Shown piece by piece: positions 50,811 through 59,920 of a stretch of DNA of 64,000 nt. The position numbers and the translations under genes are program-made. The number at the start of each line of letters is the position of its first letter. The first letter of the stretch is position 1. Origin of the DNA: WHSV01 sp050693895. GTDB taxonomy: Bacteria; Actinomycetota; CADDZG01; WHSQ01. The DNA is taken from NCBI GenBank assembly GCA_050693895.1, contig JBOGWS010000008.1:29451-93450 (forward strand), given 5' to 3'. Below the pieces are notes generated by a model, which saw only the letters and a list, made by a program, of their open reading frames with translations, did no database searches and was not told the DNA's origin.

Positions 50811-53800
50811 CTAGACCTTCTCGACGTCGACGAGGAACCCTTTGAACTCCGGCGTCGCGGTGGTCGCGTCGCCGATGTAGGGCGTGAGGAGATTGGCCAT
50901 CTGGGCGGCCTTGCCCTTGCCGTGGCCCCCCGCGTAATGCCAGTGCACCGGAATGCCGACCTGATAGACCACCTTGTTTCCGACTTTCAGCGGACGCATT
51001 CTTTTGGTCACCAGCGCAAGGCCCTCGACCTCTCCGCGCTTGGAACGAACCCTCACCATGTCGGTGTTGGCGATGCCCTTCTTGTCGGCCAGCTCAACGG
51101 GTAGCTCCACGAAGAAGTCGGGCATGGCCTCAACGAGCGCAGGCACGTGCTGGGTGACGAAGTGCTCGTGCTCGGTGAGCCGATAGGTAGTGGCGACATA
51201 AGGAAATTCGCTGTCGTCCTCCGCGAAGCTCGCGGGAGCGTCCTCGTACATGAACGAAACCGGGTTCTTGTCGGTGCCGCTGAACGGATTGGCGATGGGC
51301 GACTCGGTCTGCTCGTAGTGCTCGGGGAAGGGTCCGTCCAACACGAGCCCACCGGGCGTGAACAGTCGGCCCACTCCCTCCCCCGTCATGATGAAGGCGC
51401 CGAGGCCGTCCTCGGGCGGGGAATCCGGAACGTAGTCGGGGACATCGCCGACCCACAGGCTCCCGTTCCAGCGGATACCCGGTCGCGTCTCGTCCCAGGG
51501 CTCGCCGTTTGCGTCGGCCGAAGCCCGGTTGTAGAGGACGCGCCGGTTGGCCGGCCAGGACCACGCCCATTCGTGGAAGTAGCCCATACCCGTGGGGTCC
51601 TCGGTGCCGCGCCGGTCCATCTGGTTCCCGGCCTCGGTGTACGACCCCGTGTAGAGCCAGTTTCCGATCGCGGTGGTTCCGTCGTCCTTGGCGTCGAGGA
51701 ACGTATCCAGGAGCAGCCCGGTATTGAGGTCACGCCCATTGATCTCCGCCGAGAGATCCTCGGCCGGCGGGTCGTCCTGGTTCGAGTACTCCCAGGTGAG
51801 ATTGAGTATCGGATCGGGGAAGACGCCGCCCTCTTCCTCGTAGAGCTTCTTCATCCGCAGGAAGAGCTGCGCAATGATGTAGTTGTCGTTCTTGATTTCA
51901 CCCTCGGCCGGAAGCGCCTGATGCTTCCACTGCGCCCAACGCCCCGAGTTCACGAACGATCCCGCCTTCTCGATCCAGTGGGTCGTGGGCAGGAAGAACA
52001 CCTCGGTTTGAACCTCTTCCGGTTCGACGCCGGGGGCGTGCCAGAACTCCGACGACGCGGTTTCGAAGGGGTCCATGACGACGAACCACTTCAGGTTCGA
52101 CAGCGACTCGATCACGCGGTTCGAATCCGGCCCGATGTTGACGCTGCTCATGCCACCGTTGAAGAGACCGTGAAGCCTCCCGGCGCGCGCTTCGTCATGG
52201 AACGTCATCCACGACCAGTTCTTGTCGGGCTTGGGCAACCACGAGAACCCGAAGTCGTTGTCCTCCGTCGCGGCGTCACCGAACCACTGCTTGAGCAAGC
52301 TCACGGTCATGTTCCGGTATACGGAACCAAAGAAGTTGAGGGAATTCGGATCCAGCTGCGCGAGCGCCGCCGCGTTGATGTAGTCGTCGAGGGAATTCAT
52401 CCCCGGCTTCGGGATGGCCATGTAGCCAGGCAGGATCTCCCACGACTGGGCGTTGTCGGTGTTGCCCTGTATGTTTGCGTGGCCACGCTCTGCGTTCACG
52501 CCGCCCCCCGGCTTTCCGACATTGCCGAGCAGCATCTGGAGAATTCCGATACCCCGGATTATCTGAACCCCGCTCGTGTGGTGCGTCAGACCAACCGCGT
52601 ACACAACGTTGCCGGCCTTGTCCGCCGTGCCTGTGGCACCGAAGATCTCGGCGATCTCGAGGAATTTCTCCTCCGGGATACCGGTCACCTCGGACACCAT
52701 CTCCGGTGTGTAACGGGAGAAGTGCTCCTTCATGAGCTGGAACACGCTGCGCGGATCCTGCAGCGTCTGATCGCGCTTGGCGAAACCCGGCGTTGCGACC
52801 GGTGACATAGGAAGAGCGCTGCCGTCCGTCGCACCCTCTCGGGCCTTGGGAGTTTTCTCGGTGATCGAGGGTTTCAGTTCGGATCCCGAAATTCGCTCGT
52901 AGTCCCACGCCGCCGCGTCATAGAGCCGCGTGGCATCGTCGTAGCCGGAGAAAAGGCCGTCGTCGAACTTGTAGTCCTCGCTCACGATGAACGAGGCGTT
53001 GGTGTGGAGCTTTACGTAATCCTCGTGATACAGCTCGTTCTCCAACACGTAGTTGATGAGGCCGTTGAAGAAGGTGACATCGGTCCCCGCGCGGATGGCG
53101 GCCCAGAGATCCGCGACGGCGGAAGTGCGTGTGAAGCGTGGGTCAACATGGATGATCTTCGCTCCACGGGTGTCGCGCGCGACGTGTGCCCACTTCCACC
53201 CGCAAGGATGATTCTCCGCGGGGTTGGCGCCGATCACCAGGAACGCGTCTGAGTTTTTGAAGTCGACCCAGTGATTGGTCATGGCCCCCCGGCCAAACGA
53301 GGCGGCCAAACTGGCCACCGTGGGGCCGTGTCAGACCCGGGCCTGTTGCTCTAGGCCCACCGCCCCGAGAGCCCTGAAGACTTTGGTCGTGAGATAGCCC
53401 TCTTCGTTCGAGATCGTCGCGCCCCCGCCCCAGGCGAAGCCCTCGTTGCGGTTGACGACGTTGCCGTCGTCGTCGGTCTCGATAAAGCGCTCGTCGCGCG
53501 CGTCCTTCATCTTCCGTGCGAGTTGATCGAGCGCTTCGTCCCACGAGATGTCCTGCCACTCGGTCGCGCCCGGCGCGCGGTAGCGCGGCGCCTGCACGCG
53601 CTCCTCGCTGACCGCGAGCTGCATGGTGCTCGCGCCCTTGGGGCACAACGAACCCCCGTTGATCGGGCTGTCGGGGTCCCCTTCGATGTGCACGAGGTAG
53701 GGCTTCGTGTTGAACGACGTGGTCTCACCGTGACCCGCGACGTAGGCGATCATCGAGCAGCCGACACCGCAGTAGGGACACACCGAGCGGATCTCCTTGG

Positions 53801-53927
53801 CGCGGCTGATCTTCAGCTCGCTCGCCTGCGCGTACGCGGGCTCGAGGTCGAAGCCGAAGGTCGCCCATGCCGCTCCGGCCGTGCCGGCGGCGGAAAACTT
53901 GAGGAAGTCCCGACGCGTCAACTCCAT
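50811..53927 (-). CDS. fdhG: Selenocysteine-containing formate dehydrogenase alpha subunit (UGA read as Sec)
   Basis: 1038 residues, counting an in-frame UGA at 53331-53333 as selenocysteine 199. The text around it, 'LEQQARV-U-HGPTVASLAASFGRGAMTNHW', is the invariant active site of FdnG/FdoG enzymes, where Sec (or Cys) ligates Mo/W. A twin-arginine signal opens the protein ('TRRDFLKFSAAG'). A [4Fe-4S] site follows ('CPYCGVGCSM...GGSLCPKG'), and the molybdopterin dinucleotide domains extend to the C-terminus. It oxidises formate to CO2 outside the cytoplasm. A SECIS hairpin follows the UGA. Length agrees with E. coli FdnG. Without recoding it would split into a 198-residue and an 835-residue piece. 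Confidence 0.95.
53301..53333 (-). promoter_or_regulatory. Bacterial SECIS element in fdhG
   Basis: On the mRNA, 11 bases after UGA, GGUGGCC-AGUUU-GGCCGCC folds into a 7-bp stem with one G-U pair and a 5-base loop holding G at its second position (53301-53319). Distance, stem and loop fit bacterial SECIS elements bound by SelB, such as that of E. coli fdhF. Confidence 0.85.
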
Positions 53928-54104
53928 GCGGCCCCCCGATCCTCATCCCCCGCAAGCCCGTGAGGGACATGCTCCCACTAGTGGACTTGTTCGAAAGTAC
54001 TACAGAAGAGCCCGCCGTGGTCGAAATAGGGCACTATATCCAGCTTGGTTTGCTTGAGGGTCGCCGACCAGTCTGGGGGGGGACACTTTTACCGAAGGCG
54101 CGAA

Positions 54105-55118
54105 TCAGCCGCCGATGTAGGACATCTCCACCTTCTCGAGTCCCGCGGTCTCGGACGAGCGAATCTCCGAGTAGCGGTCGTCGCGGACCCTCCAGAGGGC
54201 CGCGACGGCATCCGCGACCTCATGGTCGGGGGCTCCGCTGCGTACAAGCTCACGCAGGTCGTGACCCCTGGTTGCGAACAGGCAGGTGTAGAGCTGGCCC
54301 TCGGCCGAGATGCGCGCTCGCGTGCAGTCCGCGCAGAAGGGCTGTGTCACGGAGGCGATCACGCCGATCTCGCCTCCGCCGTCCTTGTACCGGTAACGGT
54401 TGGCGACCTCTCCCCGATAGTTCGGATCGACCGGCTCGATCGGCATGGCGGCGTCGATCGTCGCGACGACCTCCTGGGCGGGGACGATGTCGTCGAGCCG
54501 CCACCCATTGGTGCTGCCCACGTCCATGTACTCGATGAAGCGGACGATGTGACCGGTACCGTGGAAGTACCGGGCCATGGGGAGGACGCTGTTCTCGTTC
54601 ATCCCTCGTTTCAGCACCATGTTGATCTTTACGGGACCAAGACCGGCGGCCGCGGCCGCCTCGATGCCGTCGAGCACCCGCTCCACGGGAAAATCGACGT
54701 CGTTCATCGTCTTGAAGACATCGTCATCCAGCGAATCGAGGCTCACGGTTACGCGCCTCAAGCCCGCCTCCCTGAGCGCCTTAGCGCGCGCGGTCAGCAT
54801 CGATCCGTTGGTCGTTAGAGCGAGATCGACGCCGTCAATGGCTGCCAGCATCTCGATGAGCCTTTCAATGTCGCGGCGCACGAGGGGCTCTCCTCCGGTC
54901 AGGCGGATCTTGTTCACCCCGAGTTCCACGAAGATGCGTGCGACGCGCTCGATCTCCTCGAAGGTCAGGAGCTCGGCGCGTTCGAGAAATTGGTAGTCGC
55001 GCCCGAACACCTCTTTGGGCATGCAGTAGACGCAACGAAAATTGCAGCGGTCGGTCACCGATATACGCAGATCGCGCAGCGGTCGTCCGAGGGTGTCGAT
55101 CGGAGCCATCGAACTCAT
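54105..55118 (-). CDS. moaA: GTP 3',8-cyclase MoaA (molybdenum cofactor biosynthesis)
   Basis: 337 residues. The radical-SAM cluster motif is 'CNFRCVYCMPKE'. The second [4Fe-4S] site is C-terminal ('FCADCTRARISAEGQLYTCLF'), and the protein ends in the functional Gly-Gly ('MSYIGG'). It converts GTP to the first pterin intermediate of molybdopterin. It lies 177 bases upstream of fdhG on the same strand, supplying the cofactor the dehydrogenase needs. Confidence 0.96.
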   Translation of the reverse strand: MSSMAPIDTLGRPLRDLRISVTDRCNFRCVYCMPKEVFGRDYQFLERAELLTFEEIERVARIFVELGVNKIRLTGGEPLVRRDIERLIEMLAAIDGVDLALTTNGSMLTARAKALREAGLRRVTVSLDSLDDDVFKTMNDVDFPVERVLDGIEAAAAAGLGPVKINMVLKRGMNENSVLPMARYFHGTGHIVRFIEYMDVGSTNGWRLDDIVPAQEVVATIDAAMPIEPVDPNYRGEVANRYRYKDGGGEIGVIASVTQPFCADCTRARISAEGQLYTCLFATRGHDLRELVRSGAPDHEVADAVAALWRVRDDRYSEIRSSETAGLEKVEMSYIGG

Positions 55119-55206
55119 CCTGCCACGACCTCGGGCGGAGGGATCGCGGTCGTGGACGCCCGTGTGGATTCCGACTCCCCTCTCGTTCCCTGTTTTTCAG
55201 CAGTTC

Positions 55207-55241
55207 TTGCTAAATATATCTTGCTAAATAGTCCTTTAGCA
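55207..55241. promoter_or_regulatory. Operator array upstream of the ArsR-type gene
   Basis: TTGCTAAATA is repeated at 55207-55216 and 55221-55230 (14-bp period). The second copy forms an inverted repeat TGCTAAA-N6-TTTAGCA (55222-55241). The array ends 15 bases before the ATG, so binding would block transcription of the arsR-MFS operon. Confidence 0.6.
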
Positions 55242-55255
55242 TCTAGGTTGGGGGC

Positions 55256-55834
55256 ATGGCCCCCTCGACCAAGCGACTCGACGACCCCCGCACGATGCGG
55301 GCGATCGCACATCCCCTGCGCCTTCGCCTGCTCGGCCTCCTTCGGATCGACGGTCCCGCGACGGCCACCGCCCTCGCCGGGGCGACGGGCGACAGCGTCC
55401 CGCTGGTCAGCTACCACCTCAATCAACTGTCCAAGCACGGCTTCATCGAGGAGGCCCCCGAGTTGGCGCGCGACAACCGCGAGCGGTGGTGGAAGGCCTC
55501 GCACGAGTTCACCTCGTGGTCCTCGGCCGACTTCCTCGACACGCCGGAGCGCATCGATGCGGCCGCCGCCTTCAACCGAGAGGTCGTCCGCGTCTACACC
55601 GAGAGTCTCGAGCACTTCGTGGCGGAACAACAGGCTTGGGGACGTGAGTGGATCGAGGGTTCCGAGCTCAGCGACTACGCCCTCGACCTCACCCCCGACG
55701 AGGCCGGCGCCTTGATAGCGGAGTTGCGTGAAGTGCTCGGCCGCTGGAACGAGCGCTCATCGCAGCGCGCCGACAGCGAGCACGTCCGGACGATATTCGC
55801 GGTATTTCCCTTCAAGAGCCGTCCGGGTCCGTGA
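55256..55834 (+). CDS. ArsR-family (helix-turn-helix 20) transcriptional regulator
   Basis: 192 residues. The winged helix is 'RTMRAIAHPLRLRLLGLLRIDGPATATALAGATGDSVPLVSYHLNQLSKHGFIEEAPELARDNRERWWKAS'. A C-terminal helical part of about 100 residues follows ('AFNREVVRVYTESLEHFVAEQQAWGREWIEG'), as in ArsR relatives that pair with MFS exporters. No Cys metal site is seen, so the effector is probably organic. The MFS gene overlaps its stop (GTGA), and an inverted-repeat array lies just upstream. Confidence 0.9.
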   Translation: MAPSTKRLDDPRTMRAIAHPLRLRLLGLLRIDGPATATALAGATGDSVPLVSYHLNQLSKHGFIEEAPELARDNRERWWKASHEFTSWSSADFLDTPERIDAAAAFNREVVRVYTESLEHFVAEQQAWGREWIEGSELSDYALDLTPDEAGALIAELREVLGRWNERSSQRADSEHVRTIFAVFPFKSRPGP

Positions 55835-57060
55835 GCCGGGTTCCGATCGTCACCCTTCTCGCATCGAACGCTCTGTCGATCACGGGCAACGTGATGACCC
55901 AGGTGGCGGTGCCTTGGTTCGTGCTCCAGACGACCGGGAGCCCGGCTCGAACGGGAGTCGCAGGCTTCTTTCAGTTCCTGCCGGTCGTGATTGCCGGCTT
56001 CTTCGGGGGCACCCTCGTCGATCGTCTCGGATACCGACGCACAAGCGTTTTCTCCGACGTCGCGAGCGGGATGACGATGGTGGCGATACCCCTGTTGTAC
56101 GCAACCGTCGGACTCGAGTTCTGGCAACTGCTCGCGCTTGTCTTCATGGGGGCGCTGCTGGACGCACCGGGAGAGACGGCACGATCGGCACTCATCCCGG
56201 AGGCGGCCGAGCGCGCCGGATGGAGTCTCGAAAGGGCAAGTGGTGCCAACGCCGTCGTTGAGCGAGCGGCGCGACTCGCCGGAGCTCCACTCGCCGGCAT
56301 CCTGATCGTCGCCGTAGGGGCGACCAACGTGCTCTGGATCGACGGTGCAACTTTTCTGATCTCGGCGATCGCCATCCGTGTTGGCGTACCGATTGCCTAC
56401 GGGCACTTGGGCAGCGAGGGACTCGGTTACGTACACGAGTTGCGGGACGGATTGAGGTTCTTGAAGAGTGAGCCGGTCCTACTCACGATCATGCTAATGG
56501 TGGCGGTTACCAACTTTCTCGACGCGGCCACCATCATCCTGTTGCCCGTCTACGCCGCCGCGGTCTACGGCTCTCCCGTGAGCCTCGGCCTGATGCTGGG
56601 CGCGCTGGGAGGAGGATCTGTCGTGGCGGCCCTCTTGTTCGCGGCCCGTGGACATCTCGGATCCCGACGCAAGCTCTTCGCCGCGTGCTTCATGGGAGTC
56701 ACGCTTCGCTATCCGATACTTGCGTTCTTCCCCCCGCTCGGCGTTTCGGTCGCCGGGCACGCGCTCGCCGGAGCCGCGTCCGGACCCCTCAACCCGATAA
56801 TCGACACCGTGAAGTACGAACGGGTTCCCGCGAACATGCGCGGCCGCGTCTTCGGCGTGATCACCTCGGTCGCGTGGGCGGCGCTTCCCCTCGGCATCCT
56901 GTTGGGAGGCTTCTTCATCGAGTGGGTGGGACTGCGAGCGGCACTCATCCTGATCGGCCTGGCCTACCTGGTAACGACCCTGACGCTGTGGTTCATCCCG
57001 GCGCTGCGCGACATGGACGCGCGGCCAAGAGTTCGTGAGCCTGTCACCGCAACCCGCTGA
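55831..57060 (+). CDS. MFS transporter (enterobactin-exporter-like family)
   Basis: 409 residues from GTG 55831, overlapping the arsR stop. About twelve helices are seen. Family features include 'GVAGFFQFLPVVIAGFFGGTLVDRLGYRRTSVFSD' (motif A between helices 2 and 3) and 'RSALIPEAAERAGWSLERASGANAVVERAARLAGAPLAGIL', found in MFS_3-type drug or siderophore exporters. It is controlled by the coupled ArsR-type protein. The substrate is unknown. Confidence 0.9.
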   Translation: MSRVPIVTLLASNALSITGNVMTQVAVPWFVLQTTGSPARTGVAGFFQFLPVVIAGFFGGTLVDRLGYRRTSVFSDVASGMTMVAIPLLYATVGLEFWQLLALVFMGALLDAPGETARSALIPEAAERAGWSLERASGANAVVERAARLAGAPLAGILIVAVGATNVLWIDGATFLISAIAIRVGVPIAYGHLGSEGLGYVHELRDGLRFLKSEPVLLTIMLMVAVTNFLDAATIILLPVYAAAVYGSPVSLGLMLGALGGGSVVAALLFAARGHLGSRRKLFAACFMGVTLRYPILAFFPPLGVSVAGHALAGAASGPLNPIIDTVKYERVPANMRGRVFGVITSVAWAALPLGILLGGFFIEWVGLRAALILIGLAYLVTTLTLWFIPALRDMDARPRVREPVTATR

Positions 57061-57126
57061 TTCAGACCGTTGACGAACCAGCACCGAGCGTGGTCGCGAC
57101 GGTGTCGCCCAGACGCACGGAGGAGG

Positions 57127-58494
57127 TCACGCTGAATTCTCTCCGGCCACACTCGAGACCGGTTGACGAGGGGTCGTATCGACCGTCGAAACCTCGGGCA
57201 GACCCTGGGCCGCACACGGTGCCGGCTGACCCGCTCTGCGGCCCACGATCGAGTCGGCCGGTTCCCTCAGGAAACGAAGAACGATGAGCACCGGGAGAGT
57301 CGCGAAGAGAGCCACTCCTCCGGTCACGTACCCCGTGGCGATCGATTGGACTCGAGCTAGGTACCCAAGGCCGATCTGGCCGCCGATCCCTCCGGCGCTC
57401 TCAACGAGGGAGTCGAACGACACGACCGTCGCTCTTTCTTCGGAGGGAATGACCTGATGGAGATAGGCCTGCTTGACGGGCTCGCTCACCCCCACCGCCG
57501 TTGTCGACGCCAAGAGAAGGATTACCGCCACCCAGAACGACGATGCCAGCCCCACGCCGATGGTTGCGACAGCAAGACCGGCCGCAGACCACATGAGGAG
57601 CGTGGTTCGCCTTCCGCAGAAGCGCGTGAAAAACGTGACGAGTCCGTTGCCCGCGATGGTCGATAAGGCGATGAGAGCGGCGACGACGCCGGCGACCCAC
57701 ACCGCGTCACGGTCCAGCAATTCCAGGAAGTAGGGCTGCCAGGCATAGAAGCCCCACATCATGAATCCACCTTGCACGAAGGAGACGATCATGAGAAGAC
57801 GGACCGATCTCCTTTTCCACCCATAGGTGATGCTCGACCGCAGGACCCGTTTCATCGCGACCGGCATCTCGGACAGAGTGGCCGCATGCGGGGTGAAGCC
57901 TGTATCGCGCATCGAACGAAGCGCAACGAGAAAAACGACGGCAAGCAATACGGCGCGACCTATGAAGGGCCAAGCGAGGTCGGCGTTGCCAAGTACTCCC
58001 CCACCCACGGTGCCGATGAGCATCGCTGCTCCCGAAACCATCGACCCCTTTGCAAAGACCTGATCGAGCTGCCCATCGTAGCCGGCCGCATTAAGTCCGT
58101 CCACGAGCCAGGCCTCGACCGCTCCGGAATAGAAGCAGAAACCGAGCCCCATGAAGATCGACGCAAACACGAACGGCAGCAAGCCGCCGCCGATCGCCGA
58201 GATAGACACGTAAGCCAAGGTTCCGACCATCAGCGTGACGGCACTTAACAGGAATGACAACCGGCGGCCGCGTGTGTCGGCGATCACACCTGTGGGAATC
58301 TCGAAGATCACCATGCCCGCCGTGAAGGCCGCGTTAGCGATGAAGACCTCATAGATGTCGAGGCCCGCCTCGAGGAGGAACAAGGTGTTGACTCCCCAGA
58401 TGAGCGACGCCGACAGCGTGTAGAGCCCAGCGATTAAGAGATAGGTGCGGATGATGCGCGGTGCGTCGGCGTGGGCGATCTCTTCGGAAATCAT
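57127..58494 (-). CDS. MFS transporter
   Basis: 455 residues with about twelve helices. The N-terminal half has motif A 'PTGVIADTRGRRLSFLLSA'. The first helix pair 'YLLIAGLYTLSASLIWGVNTLFLLEAGLDIYEVFIANAAFTAGMVIFE' is typical of the small MFS group with unknown drug or metabolite substrates. The loop between helices 6 and 7 is short. The last 40 residues after the final helix are soluble. It is convergent with the other MFS gene and of a different subfamily. Confidence 0.88.
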   Translation of the reverse strand: MISEEIAHADAPRIIRTYLLIAGLYTLSASLIWGVNTLFLLEAGLDIYEVFIANAAFTAGMVIFEIPTGVIADTRGRRLSFLLSAVTLMVGTLAYVSISAIGGGLLPFVFASIFMGLGFCFYSGAVEAWLVDGLNAAGYDGQLDQVFAKGSMVSGAAMLIGTVGGGVLGNADLAWPFIGRAVLLAVVFLVALRSMRDTGFTPHAATLSEMPVAMKRVLRSSITYGWKRRSVRLLMIVSFVQGGFMMWGFYAWQPYFLELLDRDAVWVAGVVAALIALSTIAGNGLVTFFTRFCGRRTTLLMWSAAGLAVATIGVGLASSFWVAVILLLASTTAVGVSEPVKQAYLHQVIPSEERATVVSFDSLVESAGGIGGQIGLGYLARVQSIATGYVTGGVALFATLPVLIVLRFLREPADSIVGRRAGQPAPCAAQGLPEVSTVDTTPRQPVSSVAGENSA

Positions 58495-58653
58495 CGTCCC
58501 GCCTCCATCGGAGCAAGCCTACGCTGCGGGCGCTCCGGATGGCATCGATGCGGTGCGGCCCCGGACCTTGGCTATGGCGTCGAACGGATAGTTGCGAACC
58601 GTCGCCGGAGATACAGCCTCATGGATGCCTCCAATCCAGGTTAGAGCTAGTCG

Positions 58654-58980
58654 CTACTCGTTGCCTCCGGCGGCGTCATCGTCGCCTTCACTTCCGACGA
58701 CGTTGAAGCCGCGGTCGAGCTGGACATCGACCTGGCCCCCGTCCTCGAGCGTGACCTCGACCTCGTAGTAGCTCTCCTCGTCACCTTCCTCGGTCCCCGT
58801 GACGCGACCTTCGCCCGTGTACTCGAGGGCCGCTGCCGACGCCTGGTCAAGTGCGTCACCAGTGATGGAGACCTCGGTGGCATCGTCATCGCCCCCGCCC
58901 GCCACGGCGACCCCGGTCCCAACCGCTCCTGCCACGACGACGGCGGCTACGGCGCCGGTCATCTTGGTGCGTCGGTTCAT
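58654..58980 (-). CDS. Exported PepSY-domain protein (paralogue 2)
   Basis: 108 residues with the same plan as the protein at 41734-42063: signal or anchor at about 7-27 ('MTGAVAAVVVAGAVGTGVAVA'), one PepSY domain ('SITGDALDQASAAALEYTGEGRVTGTEEGDEESYYEVEVTLEDGGQVDVQLDRGFNVVG'), acidic tail. Its promoter region carries the same TTCAG 11-bp direct repeat, placing it in the regulon of the OmpR-type regulator 15 kb away. It is a single-gene unit. Confidence 0.85.
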   Translation of the reverse strand: MNRRTKMTGAVAAVVVAGAVGTGVAVAGGGDDDATEVSITGDALDQASAAALEYTGEGRVTGTEEGDEESYYEVEVTLEDGGQVDVQLDRGFNVVGSEGDDDAAGGNE

Positions 58981-59045
58981 GAATGCTCCTTTTTCTTCTC
59001 ACCGGTTATCTATCGATTCGCCACCTCGATCATGCTCCGTAGGAC

Positions 59046-59061
59046 CTGAAGTCAGGCTGAA
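59046..59061 (-). promoter_or_regulatory. TTCAG direct repeat upstream of PepSY paralogue 2
   Basis: On the minus strand TTCAG (59061-59057) and TTCAG (59050-59046) are exactly 11 bp apart, 66-81 bases before the PepSY start. Spacing and distance match those upstream of paralogue 1 and of the OmpR-type regulator. Confidence 0.6.
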
Positions 59062-59080
59062 CGCTTCCGGTCGGCACCCG

Positions 59081-59557
59081 TCAAGCATTATTCGGGGTCA
59101 ACTCGTAGCTCGTGGTGATCTCGATGGCGGGCCCGATCGAGCGCGCCACCGGGCACTTCTCCGCATGCCAGCCGTGAACCCGTTCAATGACGTCGGAGTC
59201 CGCATCACTCGCATCGAGCAAGTAATGAGCATGGATGCGCTTGATCACCAACACCTTGCCGTCGAGCTCTACCTCGCCGACCACTTCAGCCCGAAGTCTT
59301 CCCCTATCTGCTTTGATCTCGCGCGCCTCCAGCGCGCCCCCGAAGGTTCCCGTGAGTCAACCGCCGGCCGCGGCAACGATGTAGTCGAGGGTCGTGGCAT
59401 CCGGCGGAAAGTCCCCAGGACTGACTCCGTAGTGATCTGCGACCTCGGCGTGCACACCAAAGGTGATGGGCTCGCTGCGCGCAGGGAGCATCGCCTCGCG
59501 CTGTGGTCCCCCCTTGCGCACCACCTGAACCGTTGATGTGTAAACGACTTCGCTCAT
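59081..59557 (-). CDS. OsmC-like peroxidase with an in-frame UGA at the peroxidatic Cys position (probable selenoprotein)
   Basis: 158 residues from ATG 59557 (GGGAGG 4 bases upstream), counting UGA 59357-59359 as residue 67. The N-terminal part ends 'FPPDATTLDYIVAAAGG', then UGA, then the same frame continues 'LTGTFGGALEAREIKADRGR' and on to 'HAEKCPVARSI'. In OsmC-like proteins the UGA position is the peroxidatic cysteine (GGC-LTGT) and the later Cys is the resolving one. Both flanks match the family with no other lesion, and a hairpin follows the UGA. A Sec-containing OsmC-like protein, reducing organic peroxides, is the best reading. A Cys-to-stop mutation in a dying gene is the alternative. 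Confidence 0.78.
59321..59337 (-). promoter_or_regulatory. Candidate SECIS hairpin in the OsmC-like gene
   Basis: On the mRNA, 19 bases after the UGA, GCGCGC-UGGAG-GCGCGC forms a perfect 6-bp stem with a 5-base loop that has G at its second position. The distance lies within the range known for bacterial SECIS elements and is longer than in fdhG. The GC richness of the region makes a chance hairpin possible. Confidence 0.55.
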
Positions 59558-59590
59558 TGAGCCTCCCAAGTTCTCTAAGTTCTCAGACAT

Positions 59591-59920
59591 CGTTCCTACC
59601 CCTTGACCCGCTCGATCAGTCCCCTTCGTGCCAGTTCCAACTGCGGGGGAAAGGGAAGGTCGAATGAAAGGGTTTCTGGCTCAGGTCTGGCCGCGCACTC
59701 CGACCCCGTCGCGATATCGAGATGATGTCGGCAGTGCGGTTTGGTAACGGCAGGTGGAATAGTGGTGCCCGTTGCGTTCGCGCTGCAAAGGATGACGAGG
59801 AGATGAATCTGGAACCACACGACGACTTGCCGCGAGTAGTTGCTGGCTCGCTCTTCCGGAACTCATGGTGGAGCTGGAAGTGATCGCCGTCGCACGACGA
59901 GTTGAGGCAGCGGACCGCAC
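59591..59920. other. Non-coding stretch with a possible RidA tail relic
   Basis: About 330 bases with no convincing gene. On the plus strand, 59857-59919 reads 'ALPELMVELEVIAVARRV' before a stop, which resembles the last strand of RidA/YjgF proteins; nothing upstream confirms it. I saw no terminator. Confidence 0.3.

Noticed and set aside
51147..52805. A 552-codon plus-strand frame opposite fdhG
   Set aside because: Antisense to an unambiguous formate dehydrogenase; no domain recognised.
53319..53333. fdhG as two separate genes or a frameshifted pseudogene
   Set aside because: The frame does not shift; only a UGA intervenes at the known Sec position, with a hairpin directly after it.
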